Position numbers and translations under genes: made by a program. A stretch of DNA of 41,058 nt from an uncultured Treponema sp. (GTDB lineage: Bacteria > Spirochaetota > Spirochaetia > Treponematales > Treponemataceae), in NCBI GenBank assembly GCA_947178095.1, contig CAMWWZ010000013.1:1-41058 (forward strand). The letters run 5' to 3'. Positions 19,501-27,346 of this stretch are shown here, one piece after another; the first letter of the stretch is position 1, and each line of letters begins with the position of its first letter. The notes under the pieces were generated by a model. That model saw only the letters and a program-made list of their open reading frames with translations, had not been told where the DNA came from and did no database searches.

Positions 19501-20062
19501 AAATCAATTCCTTTTTTTGGTCGATTTCAAATTCCAGCCACGAGCCTCGGTACGGAATGATGCGACTCGCCCAAACGCCCTTGTCGTGATTGAAAATTAC
19601 GCCAGGCGAACGGTGAATCTGCGAAACGACGACGCGCTCCGCGCCATTTATAATGAAAGTTCCACGCGGCGTCATGAGCGGAATGTCGCCCATGTAAATG
19701 TCTTTTTGCAAGATTGCGCCCGTGTCTTTGAAGTTCAAATTTATTCGCGCCTTGAGCGGAACGGAATAAGTCAAGCCCTTTTGCTTGCATTCCAATTCGG
19801 AGAATTTCTTTCCTTCGTTGTCAAGTTGATAGAATTCATATTCCAAGGACATATCGCCGTTCGCGCTTTCAATCGGAAAAGTCGAAGTGAACGCTTCCTG
19901 CAAGCCCTGATTTTCCAGCGGCTCGCCTTTGTCCAGTTTTTCTTTTTGAAGGAAATATTCATACGATGCTGTCTGAATATCGATTAGATTTGGGACATCC
20001 ATCGAAGACTTGATGTCCTTGCCGTAATATTTACGGTCAATTGTCCGGCTTTTTGCGAACAT
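16517..20062 (-). CDS. rpoB: DNA-directed RNA polymerase subunit beta
   Basis: 1181 residues; start [16 protein letters not shown] with an AGGGGAAAAA ribosome site. The rifampicin region is unmistakable ([20 protein letters not shown], then [20 protein letters not shown]). The residue equivalent to E. coli Ser531 is Asn502 (codon complementary to 18557-18559), while the preceding His526 equivalent is kept. The C-terminal [14 protein letters not shown] segment appears as [16 protein letters not shown]. It forms the RNA polymerase core with RpoC. Confidence 0.98.
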   Translation of the reverse strand: MFAKSRTIDRKYYGKDIKSSMDVPNLIDIQTASYEYFLQKEKLDKGEPLENQGLQEAFTSTFPIESANGDMSLEYEFYQLDNEGKKFSELECKQKGLTYSVPLKARINLNFKDTGAILQKDIYMGDIPLMTPRGTFIINGAERVVVSQIHRSPGVIFNHDKGVWASRIIPYRGSWLEFEIDQKKELIFAKIDRKKKILGTIFLRALGFESREEIIDVFYDTEKASVKDNAATREGLVNRILSKAIFVKDADSGEEKKLFPAGARLHPHDIDDLIANGIKEIQVIKFDSRKNPENKDERNSSLDSEIIINCFEREEIKYAKEGSESDEPTKEEALSTVYSVLLPGEPITVENAEKDLNSMFFTSRRYDLGRVGRYKLNKKFDYNPPKDDTVLTKEDITNTMKFLIKVYIGEEARDDIDHLGNRRIRSVGELMTNQIKTSFARMERIAKERMGAKDNETIKPQDLISSKPIIAAIKEFFGSSQLSQFMDQINPLAELTHKRRLNALGPGGLSRDRAGFEVRDVHYSHYGRMCPIETPEGPNIGLIVSLAIYTRVNEYGFLEAPYRKIEKGKATNKIEYLSAMDEDKYYIGQVSEGMKNDGSFATDMISCRRRGDYTTRSPKDVQYMDVSPRQVISVSAALIPFLEHDDANRALMGCNMQRQAVPLLFPEPPYVGTGMEQKCAYDSGVLVKAARAGEVVKVTSECVSIKPEGAKRGEIDEYPLLKYQRTNNDTCNHQRPTVEVGEKVDAGAVIADGPATFNGELALGRNILVGFVPWNGYNYEDAVLISQRVVKEDMYTSIHIKEFSTEIRETKLGPERITRDVPNTAEKNLDNLDAEGIIRIGAKVRSGDILVGKVTPKSEAETTPEFKLLNSIFGEKAKEVRDTSLRVPHGVEGVVIDIQRLKRSEGDDLNPGVDQVVKVMIANKRKLREGDKMAGRHGNKGVVSRILPEEDMPYLEDGTPLDVCLNPLGVPSRMNIGQIMESELGIAGKYLGQFFESPVFQSPSQEQIAKKLEEAGLSKDCKQVVRDGRTGEPFVNPIFVGVIYYMKLHHLVDDKMHARSTGPYSLVTQQPLGGKAQFGGQRLGEMEVWALEAYGAANTLQEMMTIKSDDMNGRSKVYEAIVKGEPSTPAGVPESFNVLVQELRGLALDFTISDAKGKQIALTERDQELIDKAASGFDKEA

Positions 20063-20302
20063 TTTTTCCCCTGAAAAGCATACGCGCAGTCAAAATCTCC
20101 GCTACGCAAGGAAACTCCTCACAGCACGAAAGACTCAGCCGCGAAAATGCCTGTTCTGTTCCAAATTTTTAGAACAAATTCAATTATTTTTTAAATTGTC
20201 GAGCCTTCCGCAAGGCGAAAAGCCCGATACGATTTTCGCAATAATTCGCAAGCGGCGCGGAAAAATTATGCCACGCCAAATGCGAATTTTCTCGAAACCG
20301 TA
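20063..20302 (-). promoter_or_regulatory. rplL-rpoB spacer with several hairpins
   Basis: A 240-nt gap with no credible gene. On the minus strand it contains a GC-rich inverted stretch (around 20230-20275), a GGGC...GCGGAAGGC-type hairpin (around 20205-20225) and a TGTTCT/AGAACA hairpin (around 20152-20175). In many bacteria this spacer holds an attenuator and a processing site that set polymerase versus ribosomal protein output; a similar role is inferred, not shown. Confidence 0.35.
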
Positions 20303-20683
20303 TTATTTCTTGGAAGCCTTTCCGCCGGCGGCTTCGATATCGGCAATCCACTTGTCGGCATCGGCCTTGCTCAAGCCTTCCTTGATGACTTTCGGCGCGC
20401 CTTCCACCAAAGCCTTCGCTTCGCCCAAACCGAGGTTTGTGAGAGCCTTGACTGCTTTGATGACTCCGATTTTCTTGGCCGCGTCAAAACTGTCCAAAGA
20501 AACTGAGAATTCGGTCTGCTCTTCTGCGGGCGCGCCAGCAGCGGCGGCTCCAGGAGCGGCGGCGACAGCAACAGCGGCTGTTACACCGAATTTTTCTTCC
20601 ATCGCCTTTACCAATTCTGAGGCTTCCAGAACTGTCATCGACGCAATCGCGTCCAAAATCTGTTCGTTTGTTAATGCTGCCAT
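20303..20683 (-). CDS. rplL: 50S ribosomal protein bL12 (L7/L12)
   Basis: 126 residues from the ATG at 20683 ([20 protein letters not shown]), with GGAG 7 nt upstream; longer in-frame readings upstream have no ribosome site. Typical three-part layout: an N-terminal dimerisation helix pair, an Ala/Gly/Pro hinge (residues about 40-55), and a C-terminal domain with [20 protein letters not shown] and the terminal GGKASKK. It forms the ribosomal stalk that recruits translation factors. A 170-nt gap separates it from rplJ, longer than other gaps in the operon. Confidence 0.97.
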   Translation of the reverse strand: MAALTNEQILDAIASMTVLEASELVKAMEEKFGVTAAVAVAAAPGAAAAGAPAEEQTEFSVSLDSFDAAKKIGVIKAVKALTNLGLGEAKALVEGAPKVIKEGLSKADADKWIADIEAAGGKASKK

Positions 20684-20853
20684 TGTCTTCTCCATAAAAA
20701 TTAATTTCATGCCGCACAAGCGGCGCGGGGAACAAGTCCCGATATTTACGCGGACAGTCAGCAGCGAACGAAGCCTGACCGCGTTTGGAACAACGAAAAT
20801 TCGTTGCCCCGGAATTTCGCCGCGCAAAACGCAGGCAAAATTCAATTTTAAAT

Positions 20854-21480
20854 TTAAGCCTGAGGCGCAGCCTCAGTTTCCGCAGCAGCGGGAGCACTTG
20901 CATCAGCCGCAGGTGCAGCCTCCGTTTTTGGGGCTTCAGCAGGAGCGGCTTCCGCTTTTGGAGCAGGCGCGCCGCCTTCCTTTTCCAGCTTTTCAACGTA
21001 AGCCTGCAACGTGGCGGCGAGTTTTTGCGCCGGCCCATTGATCGCAGACATAAGCATCGCGATAAGCTGATTTTTGCCAGGAACTTTCGAATACGCTTCG
21101 GTTTTCGCCGCATCGTAAATTTCTTTGTTCACCAACGCGCCTTTGATTTTGAGCGCTGGCACTTCCTGTGCGAAATCATACAAAATCTTCGCCGTTTCGT
21201 TGGAATCCTGCTTTGCCATCGCGATGGCAGTAGGACCTTTGAGGTATTCGGACACATTCGCAGCGTCCATTCCCTCGAAAGCGATGCGCGCGAAGTTATT
21301 TTTGATAACTTTTACAACGCTGTCTTTTTCGCGGAGTTTGTCGCGCAATCTCGTAATCTGCTCGACAGTCATGCCGCGATATTCTGTAAAGATAAAGTCG
21401 TTGTATTCGCCGAGAGTTTTTTTGGCGGCCTCAATCGCGGCGGTTTTCGCCGGCTGGATTTTTTTTGCAAGCATTGCCAT
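20854..21480 (-). CDS. rplJ: 50S ribosomal protein uL10 with long Ala/Pro/Glu tail
   Basis: 208 residues. The globular part (1-165) has the usual stalk-base features ([50 protein letters not shown]). The last 40 or so residues are a low-complexity tail of Ala, Pro, Glu and Lys ([20 protein letters not shown]), making the protein clearly longer than the usual 165-175 residues. Its GAGGAG ribosome site lies at the end of rplA, 3 nt before the start, implying tight coupling. Confidence 0.96.
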   Translation of the reverse strand: MAMLAKKIQPAKTAAIEAAKKTLGEYNDFIFTEYRGMTVEQITRLRDKLREKDSVVKVIKNNFARIAFEGMDAANVSEYLKGPTAIAMAKQDSNETAKILYDFAQEVPALKIKGALVNKEIYDAAKTEAYSKVPGKNQLIAMLMSAINGPAQKLAATLQAYVEKLEKEGGAPAPKAEAAPAEAPKTEAAPAADASAPAAAETEAAPQA

Positions 21481-21483
21481 ATT

Positions 21484-22164
21484 CTACTCCTCGTCCTTGT
21501 ATTTGACCCAAACTCCAGGTCCCATCGAAGAACTCACTGAAATCGTCTTGATGTAATCCGCTGAAGCATCGGAAGGCTTTTTGCGCTCGATTTCGGCAAT
21601 CAAAGCGTCGATGTTCTGCTGCAACTTTTCGGCATCCATCGAAACTTTTCCCACCGCAATGTGAACGATGCCCGTTTTGTCGGCGCGATATTCGGTGCGA
21701 CCTTTTTTAAGTTCGCCAATCGCGGCAACGATGTCGTTCGTAACAGTGCCAGTTTTCGGATTCGGCATCAAGCCTTTGCGTCCCAAAACCATACCCAAGC
21801 GTCCGACGTCTTTCATCATATCGGGAGTGGCGACGGCGATGTCAAAATCAAGCCAACCGCCCTTAACCTTTTCGATGTAGTCGGCAGCACCGGCATAAGC
21901 CGCACCCGCATCCAACGCTTCCTGAACGCGATCTTCTTTGCAGAAAACCAAAACTTTCTTTTCGCCGCGAAATTGATTCGGAAAAACCAAAGTGTCGCGG
22001 ACAGTCGCGTTTTTGGGCAATTTGAGCAAAACATGCGCTTCCACAGTTTCGTCAAAATTTGTATACTTCATGTCCTGAACCATTTTGCAGGCTGTGGGAA
22101 CATCGTATTTTTTTGTCAAATCATATTTGGCCGCCGACGCGCGGTATTTTTTTCCGTGTTTCAT
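21484..22164 (-). CDS. rplA: 50S ribosomal protein uL1
   Basis: 226 residues, normal length. It starts immediately after the rplK stop (TAAATG), with its GGAGG inside the rplK 3' end. Recognisable blocks: KHGKKYRAS N-terminus, VFPNQFRGEKKVLVF, GRLGMVLGRKGLMPNPKTGT (domain II signature) and YRADKTGIVHIAVGK. It binds 23S rRNA at the L1 stalk and is a classical autoregulator of this operon. Confidence 0.97.
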   Translation of the reverse strand: MKHGKKYRASAAKYDLTKKYDVPTACKMVQDMKYTNFDETVEAHVLLKLPKNATVRDTLVFPNQFRGEKKVLVFCKEDRVQEALDAGAAYAGAADYIEKVKGGWLDFDIAVATPDMMKDVGRLGMVLGRKGLMPNPKTGTVTNDIVAAIGELKKGRTEYRADKTGIVHIAVGKVSMDAEKLQQNIDALIAEIERKKPSDASADYIKTISVSSSMGPGVWVKYKDEE

Positions 22165-22596
22165 TTAGGCCTCCACCTCAACGCCCATGCTTCGCGCCGT
22201 TCCAGCCACGATTTTCTTCGCGGCTTCAAGGTCGTTCGCGCTAACGTCGGGCATTTTTGTTTTCGCGATTTCTTCAAGCTGCGCCGCAGTGAGTTTACCC
22301 ACTTTGTCGCGGAGCGGATTCGCGGAACCCTTTTCCAATTTGAGCGCTTTCTTAATCAAAACCGCCGCCGGGGGAGTTTTGAGAATGAATGTGTAGGATT
22401 TGTCTTTGTAGACTGTAATCACGACAGGGATGATGAGCCCTTTTTCCATACTTTTTGTACGGTCGTTGAATTCCTGCACAAATTTCGGAGCGCTCACGCC
22501 ATGCGGTCCAAGAGCAGGACCAATCGGAGGAGCCGGTGTCGCCGCGCCCGCAGGGCATTGCAGTTTGATGACAGCGGTTACTTCTTTCTTTGCCAT
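22165..22596 (-). CDS. rplK: 50S ribosomal protein uL11
   Basis: 143 residues. The N-terminal block has the diagnostic proline-rich loop ([20 protein letters not shown]), and the rRNA-binding C-terminal half has [13 protein letters not shown] and [12 protein letters not shown]. Ribosome site AGGAG, spacing 7. It forms the GTPase-associated centre with bL12/uL10. Confidence 0.98.
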   Translation of the reverse strand: MAKKEVTAVIKLQCPAGAATPAPPIGPALGPHGVSAPKFVQEFNDRTKSMEKGLIIPVVITVYKDKSYTFILKTPPAAVLIKKALKLEKGSANPLRDKVGKLTAAQLEEIAKTKMPDVSANDLEAAKKIVAGTARSMGVEVEA

Positions 22597-22718
22597 TTTT
22601 TACTCCTAAATTTGGTGTTAGCGGAAAGTCCTCTTCCAACGGACGGTTGCTTTCCTCCCAAAAATGAGCGGCTTTCGCCACCCTAACCGCGCATTTGGCA
22701 AAACACGCGGAATTTTTG

Positions 22719-23282
22719 TCATTTTACAGATTTTTCGACCTGAGTCATGCTCACTTCCACAGGAGTGGCGCGTCCGAAAATCTGCACGTTCACGGTAAGT
22801 TTGTCCTTGCCGTCCTCGATTTTTTCGACAGCGCCTTCAAACGTGGCGAAAGGACCTTCCATGATTTTAACGACATCGCCGACGGCATAACTTTGCTTGA
22901 CGCGAACGACTTTTTCGCCCTTGATTTCGCCAGCGCGCGCGAGCATCCTCTTGGCTTCTTCAACGGGAATCGGACGCGGACGCTCGTTCGGCTTTGTGCC
23001 GACAAAACCATTCACGCCCTGAATTCGACGGATTTTCGCGCAAGTGTCTTTCCAGCCCAAATCCGGCAAATCCAATTCCATCATGACATAACTTGGAAGA
23101 ATTTTCGTTTTTCGAACTTTTTTCTTGCCGTCTTTGATTTCGACGACTTCTTCTTCGGGAACTTTGATGCTTTTTACGACATTGGAATCAAGATCGCCAG
23201 TTTCCAACATATGCTGAATCGTGCGCGAAATTTTCGCCTCATAAGCCGCGTATGTTTGAAGAATGTACCAAGCACTCGCCAT
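22719..23282 (-). CDS. nusG: Transcription termination/antitermination factor NusG
   Basis: 187 residues. NGN domain (WYILQTYAAYEAKISRTIQ, PSYVMMELDL, IQGVNGFVG) followed by a KOW domain (AVGDVVKIMEGPFATFEGAV). A linker insertion of about ten residues (EEEVVEIKDGKKKVRKTK) lies in the NGN part. It binds RNA polymerase beta' and modulates elongation and coupling to ribosomes. It follows secE with a 9-nt gap. A CCGCG/CGCGG hairpin (22686-22710) lies just downstream, before rplK. Confidence 0.97.
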   Translation of the reverse strand: MASAWYILQTYAAYEAKISRTIQHMLETGDLDSNVVKSIKVPEEEVVEIKDGKKKVRKTKILPSYVMMELDLPDLGWKDTCAKIRRIQGVNGFVGTKPNERPRPIPVEEAKRMLARAGEIKGEKVVRVKQSYAVGDVVKIMEGPFATFEGAVEKIEDGKDKLTVNVQIFGRATPVEVSMTQVEKSVK

Positions 23283-23291
23283 AATTTTTCC

Positions 23292-23474
23292 TTATTTCAT
23301 CAAAAGACGGAAAAGCTCGGTAAAGCCAAGATCCAACGCGCCCAAAATCACAGCGACTATAATAGTGGAAATCAACACGACTCTGACGCTGGACAAAACA
23401 TAGTCCCGCGTCGGCCATGACACCAACTTAAGTTCGCGGACGCAATCTTTGAAAAAACCAAAAACTTTTGCCAT
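23292..23474 (-). CDS. secE: Preprotein translocase subunit SecE
   Basis: 60 residues, the short single-helix form. The cytoplasmic N-terminus has ECVRELK-like FKDCVRELKLVSWPTR, the diagnostic SecE motif, then one transmembrane helix (VLSSVRVVLISTIIVAVILG). It clamps SecY in the inner membrane. GAGGAATTT precedes the ATG, and tRNA-Trp lies directly upstream. Confidence 0.95.
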   Translation of the reverse strand: MAKVFGFFKDCVRELKLVSWPTRDYVLSSVRVVLISTIIVAVILGALDLGFTELFRLLMK

Positions 23475-23489
23475 AAATTCCTCAAAAAA

Positions 23490-23562
23490 CAGGGCGGGCA
23501 GGACTTGAACCCGCGACAGCCGGTTTTGGAGACCGGTGCTCTACCAACTGAACTACCGCCCT
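23490..23562 (-). tRNA. tRNA-Trp (CCA)
   Basis: A 73-nt cloverleaf on the minus strand: acceptor AGGGCGG/CCGCCCT, D-arm GTTCAGTTGGTAGAGC, anticodon stem CCGGT/ACCGG with loop CTCCAAA (anticodon CCA), T-arm GCGGGTTCAAGTCCTGC and discriminator G. The CCA end is not encoded. It sits between rpmG and secE, a common arrangement. Confidence 0.96.
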
Positions 23563-23617
23563 AAATATTTCTACCGTTTTCACGGAGAAAATCCTTAAAA
23601 ATGCTCTCGAAACAAAA

Positions 23618-23794
23618 TTATTTTACTTTTGTTTCCTTGTGGAGCGTGTGCTTGCGATCGAACGGGCAATATTTGTTCAATTCCAATTTGCCCTGGATAT
23701 TCTTGCGATTTTTGTAAGTCGTATAATTTCTGCGCTTGCACTCAGTGCACTGCAACGCGATGATTTCCACCGCTCCCTTTTTCTTGCTTGCCAT
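23618..23794 (-). CDS. rpmG: 50S ribosomal protein bL33
   Basis: 58 residues from the ATG at 23794 with AGGAG upstream: [19 protein letters not shown], then [29 protein letters not shown]. The first zinc-type pair is present (Cys16, Cys19). At the second site only one Cys remains (YCPFD), so the ribbon has three Cys and an Asp where C+ forms have four Cys. It lies between tRNA-Thr and tRNA-Trp. Confidence 0.95.
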   Translation of the reverse strand: MASKKKGAVEIIALQCTECKRRNYTTYKNRKNIQGKLELNKYCPFDRKHTLHKETKVK

Positions 23795-23819
23795 AAAAAA
23801 CTCCTATAACAAATTTTAA

Positions 23820-23892
23820 AGCCCCCGTGCGGGATCGAACCGCAGACCTCAGCCTTACCATGGCTGCGCTCTACCGGCTGAGCTACAAGGGC
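23820..23892 (-). tRNA. tRNA-Thr (GGU)
   Basis: A 73-nt cloverleaf on the minus strand: acceptor GCCCTTG/CGGGGGC (two G-U pairs), D-arm GCTCAGCCGGTAGAGC, anticodon stem CAGCC/GGCTG with loop ATGGTAA (anticodon GGT), T-arm TGCGGTTCGATCCCGCA. The CCA end is not encoded. It is the first transcribed element of the long rpmG-rpoC operon. Confidence 0.96.
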
Positions 23893-23916
23893 AGAAACTA
23901 CAATGATAGTTTTATG

Positions 23917-23945
23917 ATTCTACAGAATTTTTCCAATAGTGTCAA
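23917..23945 (-). promoter_or_regulatory. Strong promoter of the tRNA-Thr/ribosomal/RNA polymerase operon
   Basis: Minus-strand TTGACA (complement of 23940-23945), a 17-bp spacer and TAGAAT (complement of 23917-23922). The predicted start is about 18 nt upstream of tRNA-Thr. It is the only near-consensus promoter seen for the 11.8-kb block. Confidence 0.8.
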
Positions 23946-24012
23946 GTATAAAAAAAGAATTTTTTGATATTTTTGACATAAATGTGAAATGCGAAAATCG
24001 TTAAATCTAATA

Positions 24013-24041
24013 TTGAAAAAAAATGAATTTTGTTTTACAAT
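24013..24041 (+). promoter_or_regulatory. Promoter giving a predicted leaderless purD transcript
   Basis: TTGAAA (24013-24018), a 17-bp spacer and TACAAT (24036-24041). The -10 box ends 6 nt before the ATG at 24048, so the expected start nucleotide is the A of the start codon. No Shine-Dalgarno. Confidence 0.65.
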
Positions 24042-24047
24042 GTTTTC

Positions 24048-25400
24048 ATGCAAAAAATTATCGTTATCGGGTCGGGCGGACGCGAGCATGCAATCGCATG
24101 GCGGCTTGCCCAAAGTGATTCTGTCGAAGAAATTTTGTGCGCAGTTGGAAACGGCGGCACTTGTAACGAAAAAAAATGTCGGAATGTTCCGCTTCCCAAA
24201 TCGGACGCGAACGGCGAAAATACTTACGTTGAAATCGCAAAAAAAGAAAAATGCACGCTCGCTGTAATCGGGCCGGAAGATCCGCTTGCCGAAGGTTTGG
24301 CGGATGAATTTTGGGCGGCAGGAATTCCGTGCGTCGGCGCGAAAAAGGCTGCGGCGCAACTCGAAGCAAGCAAAGATTTTGCGAAAGCGTTTATGAAAAA
24401 ATATCGCGTTGCCAGCGCGGAAAGCGAAACTTTTTGCGAACAGGCTGCGGTGGAAAATTACATTAAAAATCACGGCGCGCCGATCGTGATAAAAGCCGAC
24501 GGGCTTGCGGCGGGAAAAGGCGTGGTCGTGGCGAAGACTCTTGAGCAGGCGCTCGCGGCGGTGGACGACATTATGAATTCCGGGCGAGTTGGAAGCGCGG
24601 GAAAAAAAATTGTCGTGGAAGATTATCTTTCGGGAATCGAAATGTCGGTTTTGGCAGCGGTGAGCGTCGATGAAAATTCAATCAAAAAAGGCACGGCTAC
24701 GATAGTTCCGTTTTTGCCTGCGCGTGACCACAAGCGTTTGAACGACGGCGCGAAAGGTCCGAACACTGGCGGCATGGGCGCGGTTTGTCCCCTCCCCGAC
24801 GTAACGCCCGAAATTATGAAGCAGTTCGAAGAAAATATTTTGCGCCCAACTTTGGACGGTTTGATTGCGGAAAAATTCGATTATCGCGGATTCATTTTTT
24901 TCGGCGTGATGATAACTCCGAACGGCCCAAAACTTTTGGAATACAATGTTCGGCTTGGCGATCCCGAAACTCAAGCCGTGTTTCCGCTCATGGATTTTGA
25001 TTTTGCGAAAATGTGCGAGGCGATCGCGCAGGGAAATTTGAACGAATTCAAATTGAATTGGAAAAAAGAATTCGCTGTCGCGCCAGTCGTCGTTTCAGGC
25101 GGATATCCTGGCGCGTACAACAAAGGCGTTCCGATTTCCATCGACGAAAACATTTTGCAAAAAAACGGCGCGAAAATTTTTGTGGCGGGCGCAGTTGAAG
25201 AAAGCGGCGCGGAAAATTCGAAAGATTCGTCCGCGCGCAAAATGCTCACAAGCGGCGGCCGCGTTCTCGCGGTTTGCACGACGGCGGAAACTTTCGATGC
25301 GGCTTGGAAAAAATCATACGACGCTTTGGAAGCCGTAAAATTCGACGGAATGTTTTTCCGAAAAGACATCGGCTTGCCAGGCGCGGCGGTTTCGGAATAA
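24048..25400 (+). CDS. purD: Phosphoribosylamine--glycine ligase
   Basis: 450 residues from the ATG at 24048 (MQKIIVIGSGGREHAIAWRL); the six-codon extension to 24030 would start upstream of the promoter's predicted start site. ATP-grasp enzyme of step 2 of purine synthesis. Motifs: VIGSGGREHAIAW (N domain), VIGPEDPLAEGL, KADGLAAGKGVVVA, ATP-grasp GPNTGGMGAV and LEYNVRLGDPETQ, and a C-terminal SGGYPGAY segment. It stands alone, with no other pur gene adjacent. Slightly longer than the usual 420-430 residues. Confidence 0.95.
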   Translation: MQKIIVIGSGGREHAIAWRLAQSDSVEEILCAVGNGGTCNEKKCRNVPLPKSDANGENTYVEIAKKEKCTLAVIGPEDPLAEGLADEFWAAGIPCVGAKKAAAQLEASKDFAKAFMKKYRVASAESETFCEQAAVENYIKNHGAPIVIKADGLAAGKGVVVAKTLEQALAAVDDIMNSGRVGSAGKKIVVEDYLSGIEMSVLAAVSVDENSIKKGTATIVPFLPARDHKRLNDGAKGPNTGGMGAVCPLPDVTPEIMKQFEENILRPTLDGLIAEKFDYRGFIFFGVMITPNGPKLLEYNVRLGDPETQAVFPLMDFDFAKMCEAIAQGNLNEFKLNWKKEFAVAPVVVSGGYPGAYNKGVPISIDENILQKNGAKIFVAGAVEESGAENSKDSSARKMLTSGGRVLAVCTTAETFDAAWKKSYDALEAVKFDGMFFRKDIGLPGAAVSE

Positions 25401-25582
25401 GGCGAGTTTGCCACGCGGAATTGCTAGCGAGTTTTCTTCGAAAATCCCCTAGCCGTTTCCGAAAAAAATTGTTATATTTAAAATAAAGCGTCGCGACAAG
25501 TTCTTTGCGCGCGCAAAATTCGATTGCAAAATTGAATTTTCGCAATTGAATTTCATATATTTACTATATCACGGAGGTTTGT

Positions 25583-26122
25583 ATGAAGAAATGGAGATGT
25601 AAGATTTGCGGTTATGTTTTTACGGGCGACAACACTCCCGAAGAATGTCCGCAGTGCCACGCGAAAAATCCTTGGGTGGAAGTAAAGGATGACGCTGGAT
25701 TTGCCTGCGAGCACGAAGTCGGCTCGGCGAAAGGCTTGGACGCGGAAGTTGTCCAGGGATTGCGCGACAATTTCAACGGCGAATGCAGCGAAGTCGGAAT
25801 GTATTTGGCGATGAGCCGCCATGCCGACCGCCAAGGCTATCCGGAAATCGCCGAGGCTTTCAAACGCTATGCTTTTGAAGAAGCCGAGCACGCCGCGAAA
25901 TTCGCAGAGCTTTTGGGCGAAGTGCTTACGAACGACACCAAAAAGAATTTGGAAATGCGCGTCGAGGCAGAAACTGGAGCGTGCGAAGGAAAATTCATGC
26001 TCGCGAAAAAAGCCAAAGAATTGGGCTACGATGCCGTTCACGACACTGTGCACGAAATGGCAAAGGACGAGGCTCGCCACGGAGCCGGATTCAAAGGCTT
26101 GCTCGCGCGCTATTTCAAATAG
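25583..26122 (+). CDS. Reverse rubrerythrin (rubredoxin + ferritin-like diiron), probable peroxidase
   Basis: 179 residues. The N-terminal rubredoxin-like FeS4 site has Cys6, Cys9, Cys22 and Cys25 (CKIC...CPQC), followed by a four-helix ferritin-like domain with diiron ligands in [18 protein letters not shown], and DEARHG. The rubredoxin domain comes first, as in reverse rubrerythrins, which reduce hydrogen peroxide in anaerobes using NADH-derived electrons. It has a strong CGGAGG ribosome site and an AT-rich upstream region with a plausible TTGAAT/TATATT promoter (about 25530-25560). It fits an anaerobic, oxygen-sensitive host. Confidence 0.92.
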   Translation: MKKWRCKICGYVFTGDNTPEECPQCHAKNPWVEVKDDAGFACEHEVGSAKGLDAEVVQGLRDNFNGECSEVGMYLAMSRHADRQGYPEIAEAFKRYAFEEAEHAAKFAELLGEVLTNDTKKNLEMRVEAETGACEGKFMLAKKAKELGYDAVHDTVHEMAKDEARHGAGFKGLLARYFK

Positions 26123-26140
26123 GCGCGTAATGAAAAAAGT

Positions 26141-26190
26141 GCGCGGCGCGTTTTAAAATTTATTTTTTGATTTTAAGTTTTGTACCGCGC
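26141..26190 (+). terminator. Probable terminator-like hairpin after rubrerythrin
   Basis: GCGCGG (26141-26146) pairs with CCGCGC (26185-26190), and inside it TTAAAAT pairs with ATTTTAA around a T-rich loop. It lies in the 98-nt gap between the rubrerythrin stop and the HAD gene start. Confidence 0.4.
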
Positions 26191-26220
26191 GCTTTGCGGA
26201 AAAATTGGAATGTCGCACGA

Positions 26221-26901
26221 ATGAAAGTCGAGCACATAATTTTTGATTTGGACAACACTCTTTATTCGAGCACTTCCGCGATGGACGCAGGAATCACGCG
26301 CCGAATGATGGAAGCCGTGGCGGATTTTTTCGGCGTTGATGTCGAGACTGCGGCGAAAATGCGGCGCGAAAATCTTCCCAAATTCAGCACGACGCTTGAA
26401 TGGCTTAGAAGCGAAGGTCTTTCCGACACGGAAAAATATTTTGCGAAAGTGCATCCCGAAAACGAAGCGGACGAGCTTTCTCCCGACGAAAATTTGCGTG
26501 GCTTGATTTCAAGCATTTCGCAAAGCCGCGTGATTCTCACAAACTCGCCGCGCGAACACGCCGAGCGCGTCTTGAAAAAACTCAATGTCGCGGATTTGTT
26601 TTCCGACATCGTGGACATCCGCGCGTGCGGCCTGCAAGGAAAGCCTTACGAAGGCGCGTACAGGGCGGCTTTGGAAAAATGCGGCGGCGACGTTTCCAAC
26701 ACGATTTTTGTGGACGACCTTTTGAAATATACGGACGGTTTTCTCGCGCTTGGCGGAACTGCGGTTTTGATTGGAAATCAGAACGGCCGGCCGCTGAATC
26801 GTGAAAACCCGATTTTCGCGAATGTTCCGCATGAAAAAAATGGCAAACTTTTTAAAATAAATTCGATATATTTTTTGCCAGACCTCTTGAACAAATTTTA
26901 G
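26221..26901 (+). CDS. HAD-superfamily hydrolase, pyrimidine 5'-nucleotidase-like
   Basis: 226 residues from the ATG at 26221; longer in-frame starts exist, but the HAD motif normally begins within ten residues of the N-terminus. Motif I is FDLDNTLYSS (Asp9, Asp11), motif II VILTNSPREHAERVL, motif III region GKPYEGAY, motif IV IFVDDLLKYTDG. FDLDNTLY is typical of the SDT1-like pyrimidine 5'-nucleotidase / phosphoglycolate-type subgroup, so a nucleotide monophosphatase is the best guess; the substrate is uncertain. No good Shine-Dalgarno was found. It ends 25 nt before tRNA-Ala, overlapping that gene's promoter. Confidence 0.8.
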   Translation: MKVEHIIFDLDNTLYSSTSAMDAGITRRMMEAVADFFGVDVETAAKMRRENLPKFSTTLEWLRSEGLSDTEKYFAKVHPENEADELSPDENLRGLISSISQSRVILTNSPREHAERVLKKLNVADLFSDIVDIRACGLQGKPYEGAYRAALEKCGGDVSNTIFVDDLLKYTDGFLALGGTAVLIGNQNGRPLNRENPIFANVPHEKNGKLFKINSIYFLPDLLNKF

Positions 26902-26915
26902 AAAAATGCTAGAAT
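26887..26915 (+). promoter_or_regulatory. Promoter of tRNA-Ala
   Basis: TTGAAC (26887-26892), a 17-bp spacer ending in TGC, and TAGAAT (26910-26915), 11 nt before the mature tRNA. The -35 box lies inside the last codons of the HAD gene. Confidence 0.65.
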
Positions 26916-26926
26916 AAAAATTGCTT

Positions 26927-26999
26927 GGGGTATTAGCTCATCTGGTAGAGCGATAGGTTCGCAATCTATAGGTGGTCGGTTCGAGTCCGATATACTCCA
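26927..26999 (+). tRNA. tRNA-Ala (CGC)
   Basis: A 73-nt cloverleaf: acceptor GGGGTAT/ATACTCC containing the G3-U70 wobble that marks alanine tRNAs, D-arm AGCTCATCTGGTAGAGC, anticodon loop TTCGCAA (anticodon CGC), T-loop TTCGAGT and discriminator A. CCA is not encoded. The anticodon stem closes with a G-U pair (ATAGG/TCTAT). Confidence 0.9.
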
Positions 27000-27002
27000 A
27001 AG

Positions 27003-27032
27003 GCGCGGTTCGTTTGAATCGCGCTTTTTTTT
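27003..27032 (+). terminator. Rho-independent terminator of tRNA-Ala
   Basis: GCGCGGTTC and GAATCGCGC (27003-27011, 27016-27024) form a 9-bp stem with a GTTT loop, followed by eight T (27025-27032). Confidence 0.92.
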
Positions 27033-27056
27033 GCAAAACGCGGAACAAAAAAAATT

Positions 27057-27150
27057 GCCGCAAGCCTTGCGGCTTGCTTACCGAGTTTTATTCACTCGCA
27101 CCGCGAGTAAATAAAACTCGCGGAGACAAGCATTCGCAAGGGGCTCCAAA
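27057..27150. repeat. Long imperfect palindrome upstream of ackA
   Basis: GCCGCAAG/CTTGCGGC (27057-27073) is followed by an 18-bp stem with one mismatch and a 3-nt loop (27082-27099 with 27103-27120; arms begin CGAGTTTTATT). Outer sequences (AGCCTTGCG near 27064 and CGCAAGGGGCT near 27136-27146) can also pair around it. No gene is present between the tRNA terminator and ackA; the element lies just upstream of the ackA promoter. Confidence 0.6.
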
Positions 27151-27190
27151 AAATCAACAAGCAAAATATCGCGAGAATGAATTTTAAACA

Positions 27191-27219
27191 TTGCAAAAAT
27201 CTCATAAATGTAATAGAAT
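27191..27219 (+). promoter_or_regulatory. Promoter of ackA
   Basis: TTGCAA (27191-27196), a 17-bp spacer and TAGAAT (27214-27219). The predicted start at about 27226 gives a leader of about 120 nt. Confidence 0.65.
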
Positions 27220-27346
27220 AGAATCAACGACAGAATTTTGTCGCAACTTTTAACGCAAAGCCCGCGGAAAGCGCGATGCGATTTTCCAAGGCGATTTTGC
27301 CGTTGGCAAAAATTCATTCAAATTTTATTCAAGACCGAGGGAAAAA

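Noticed and set aside
15938..19987. Open reading frame of 1349 codons on the plus strand opposite rpoB/rpoC
   Set aside because: It is the antisense shadow of highly expressed genes with strong codon bias; no ribosome site, no recognisable domain, and the opposite strand carries unmistakable rpoB.
23898..24473. Minus-strand ORF of 191 codons opposite the start of purD
   Set aside because: It overlaps the operon promoter and purD antisense, with no ribosome site or recognised domain.
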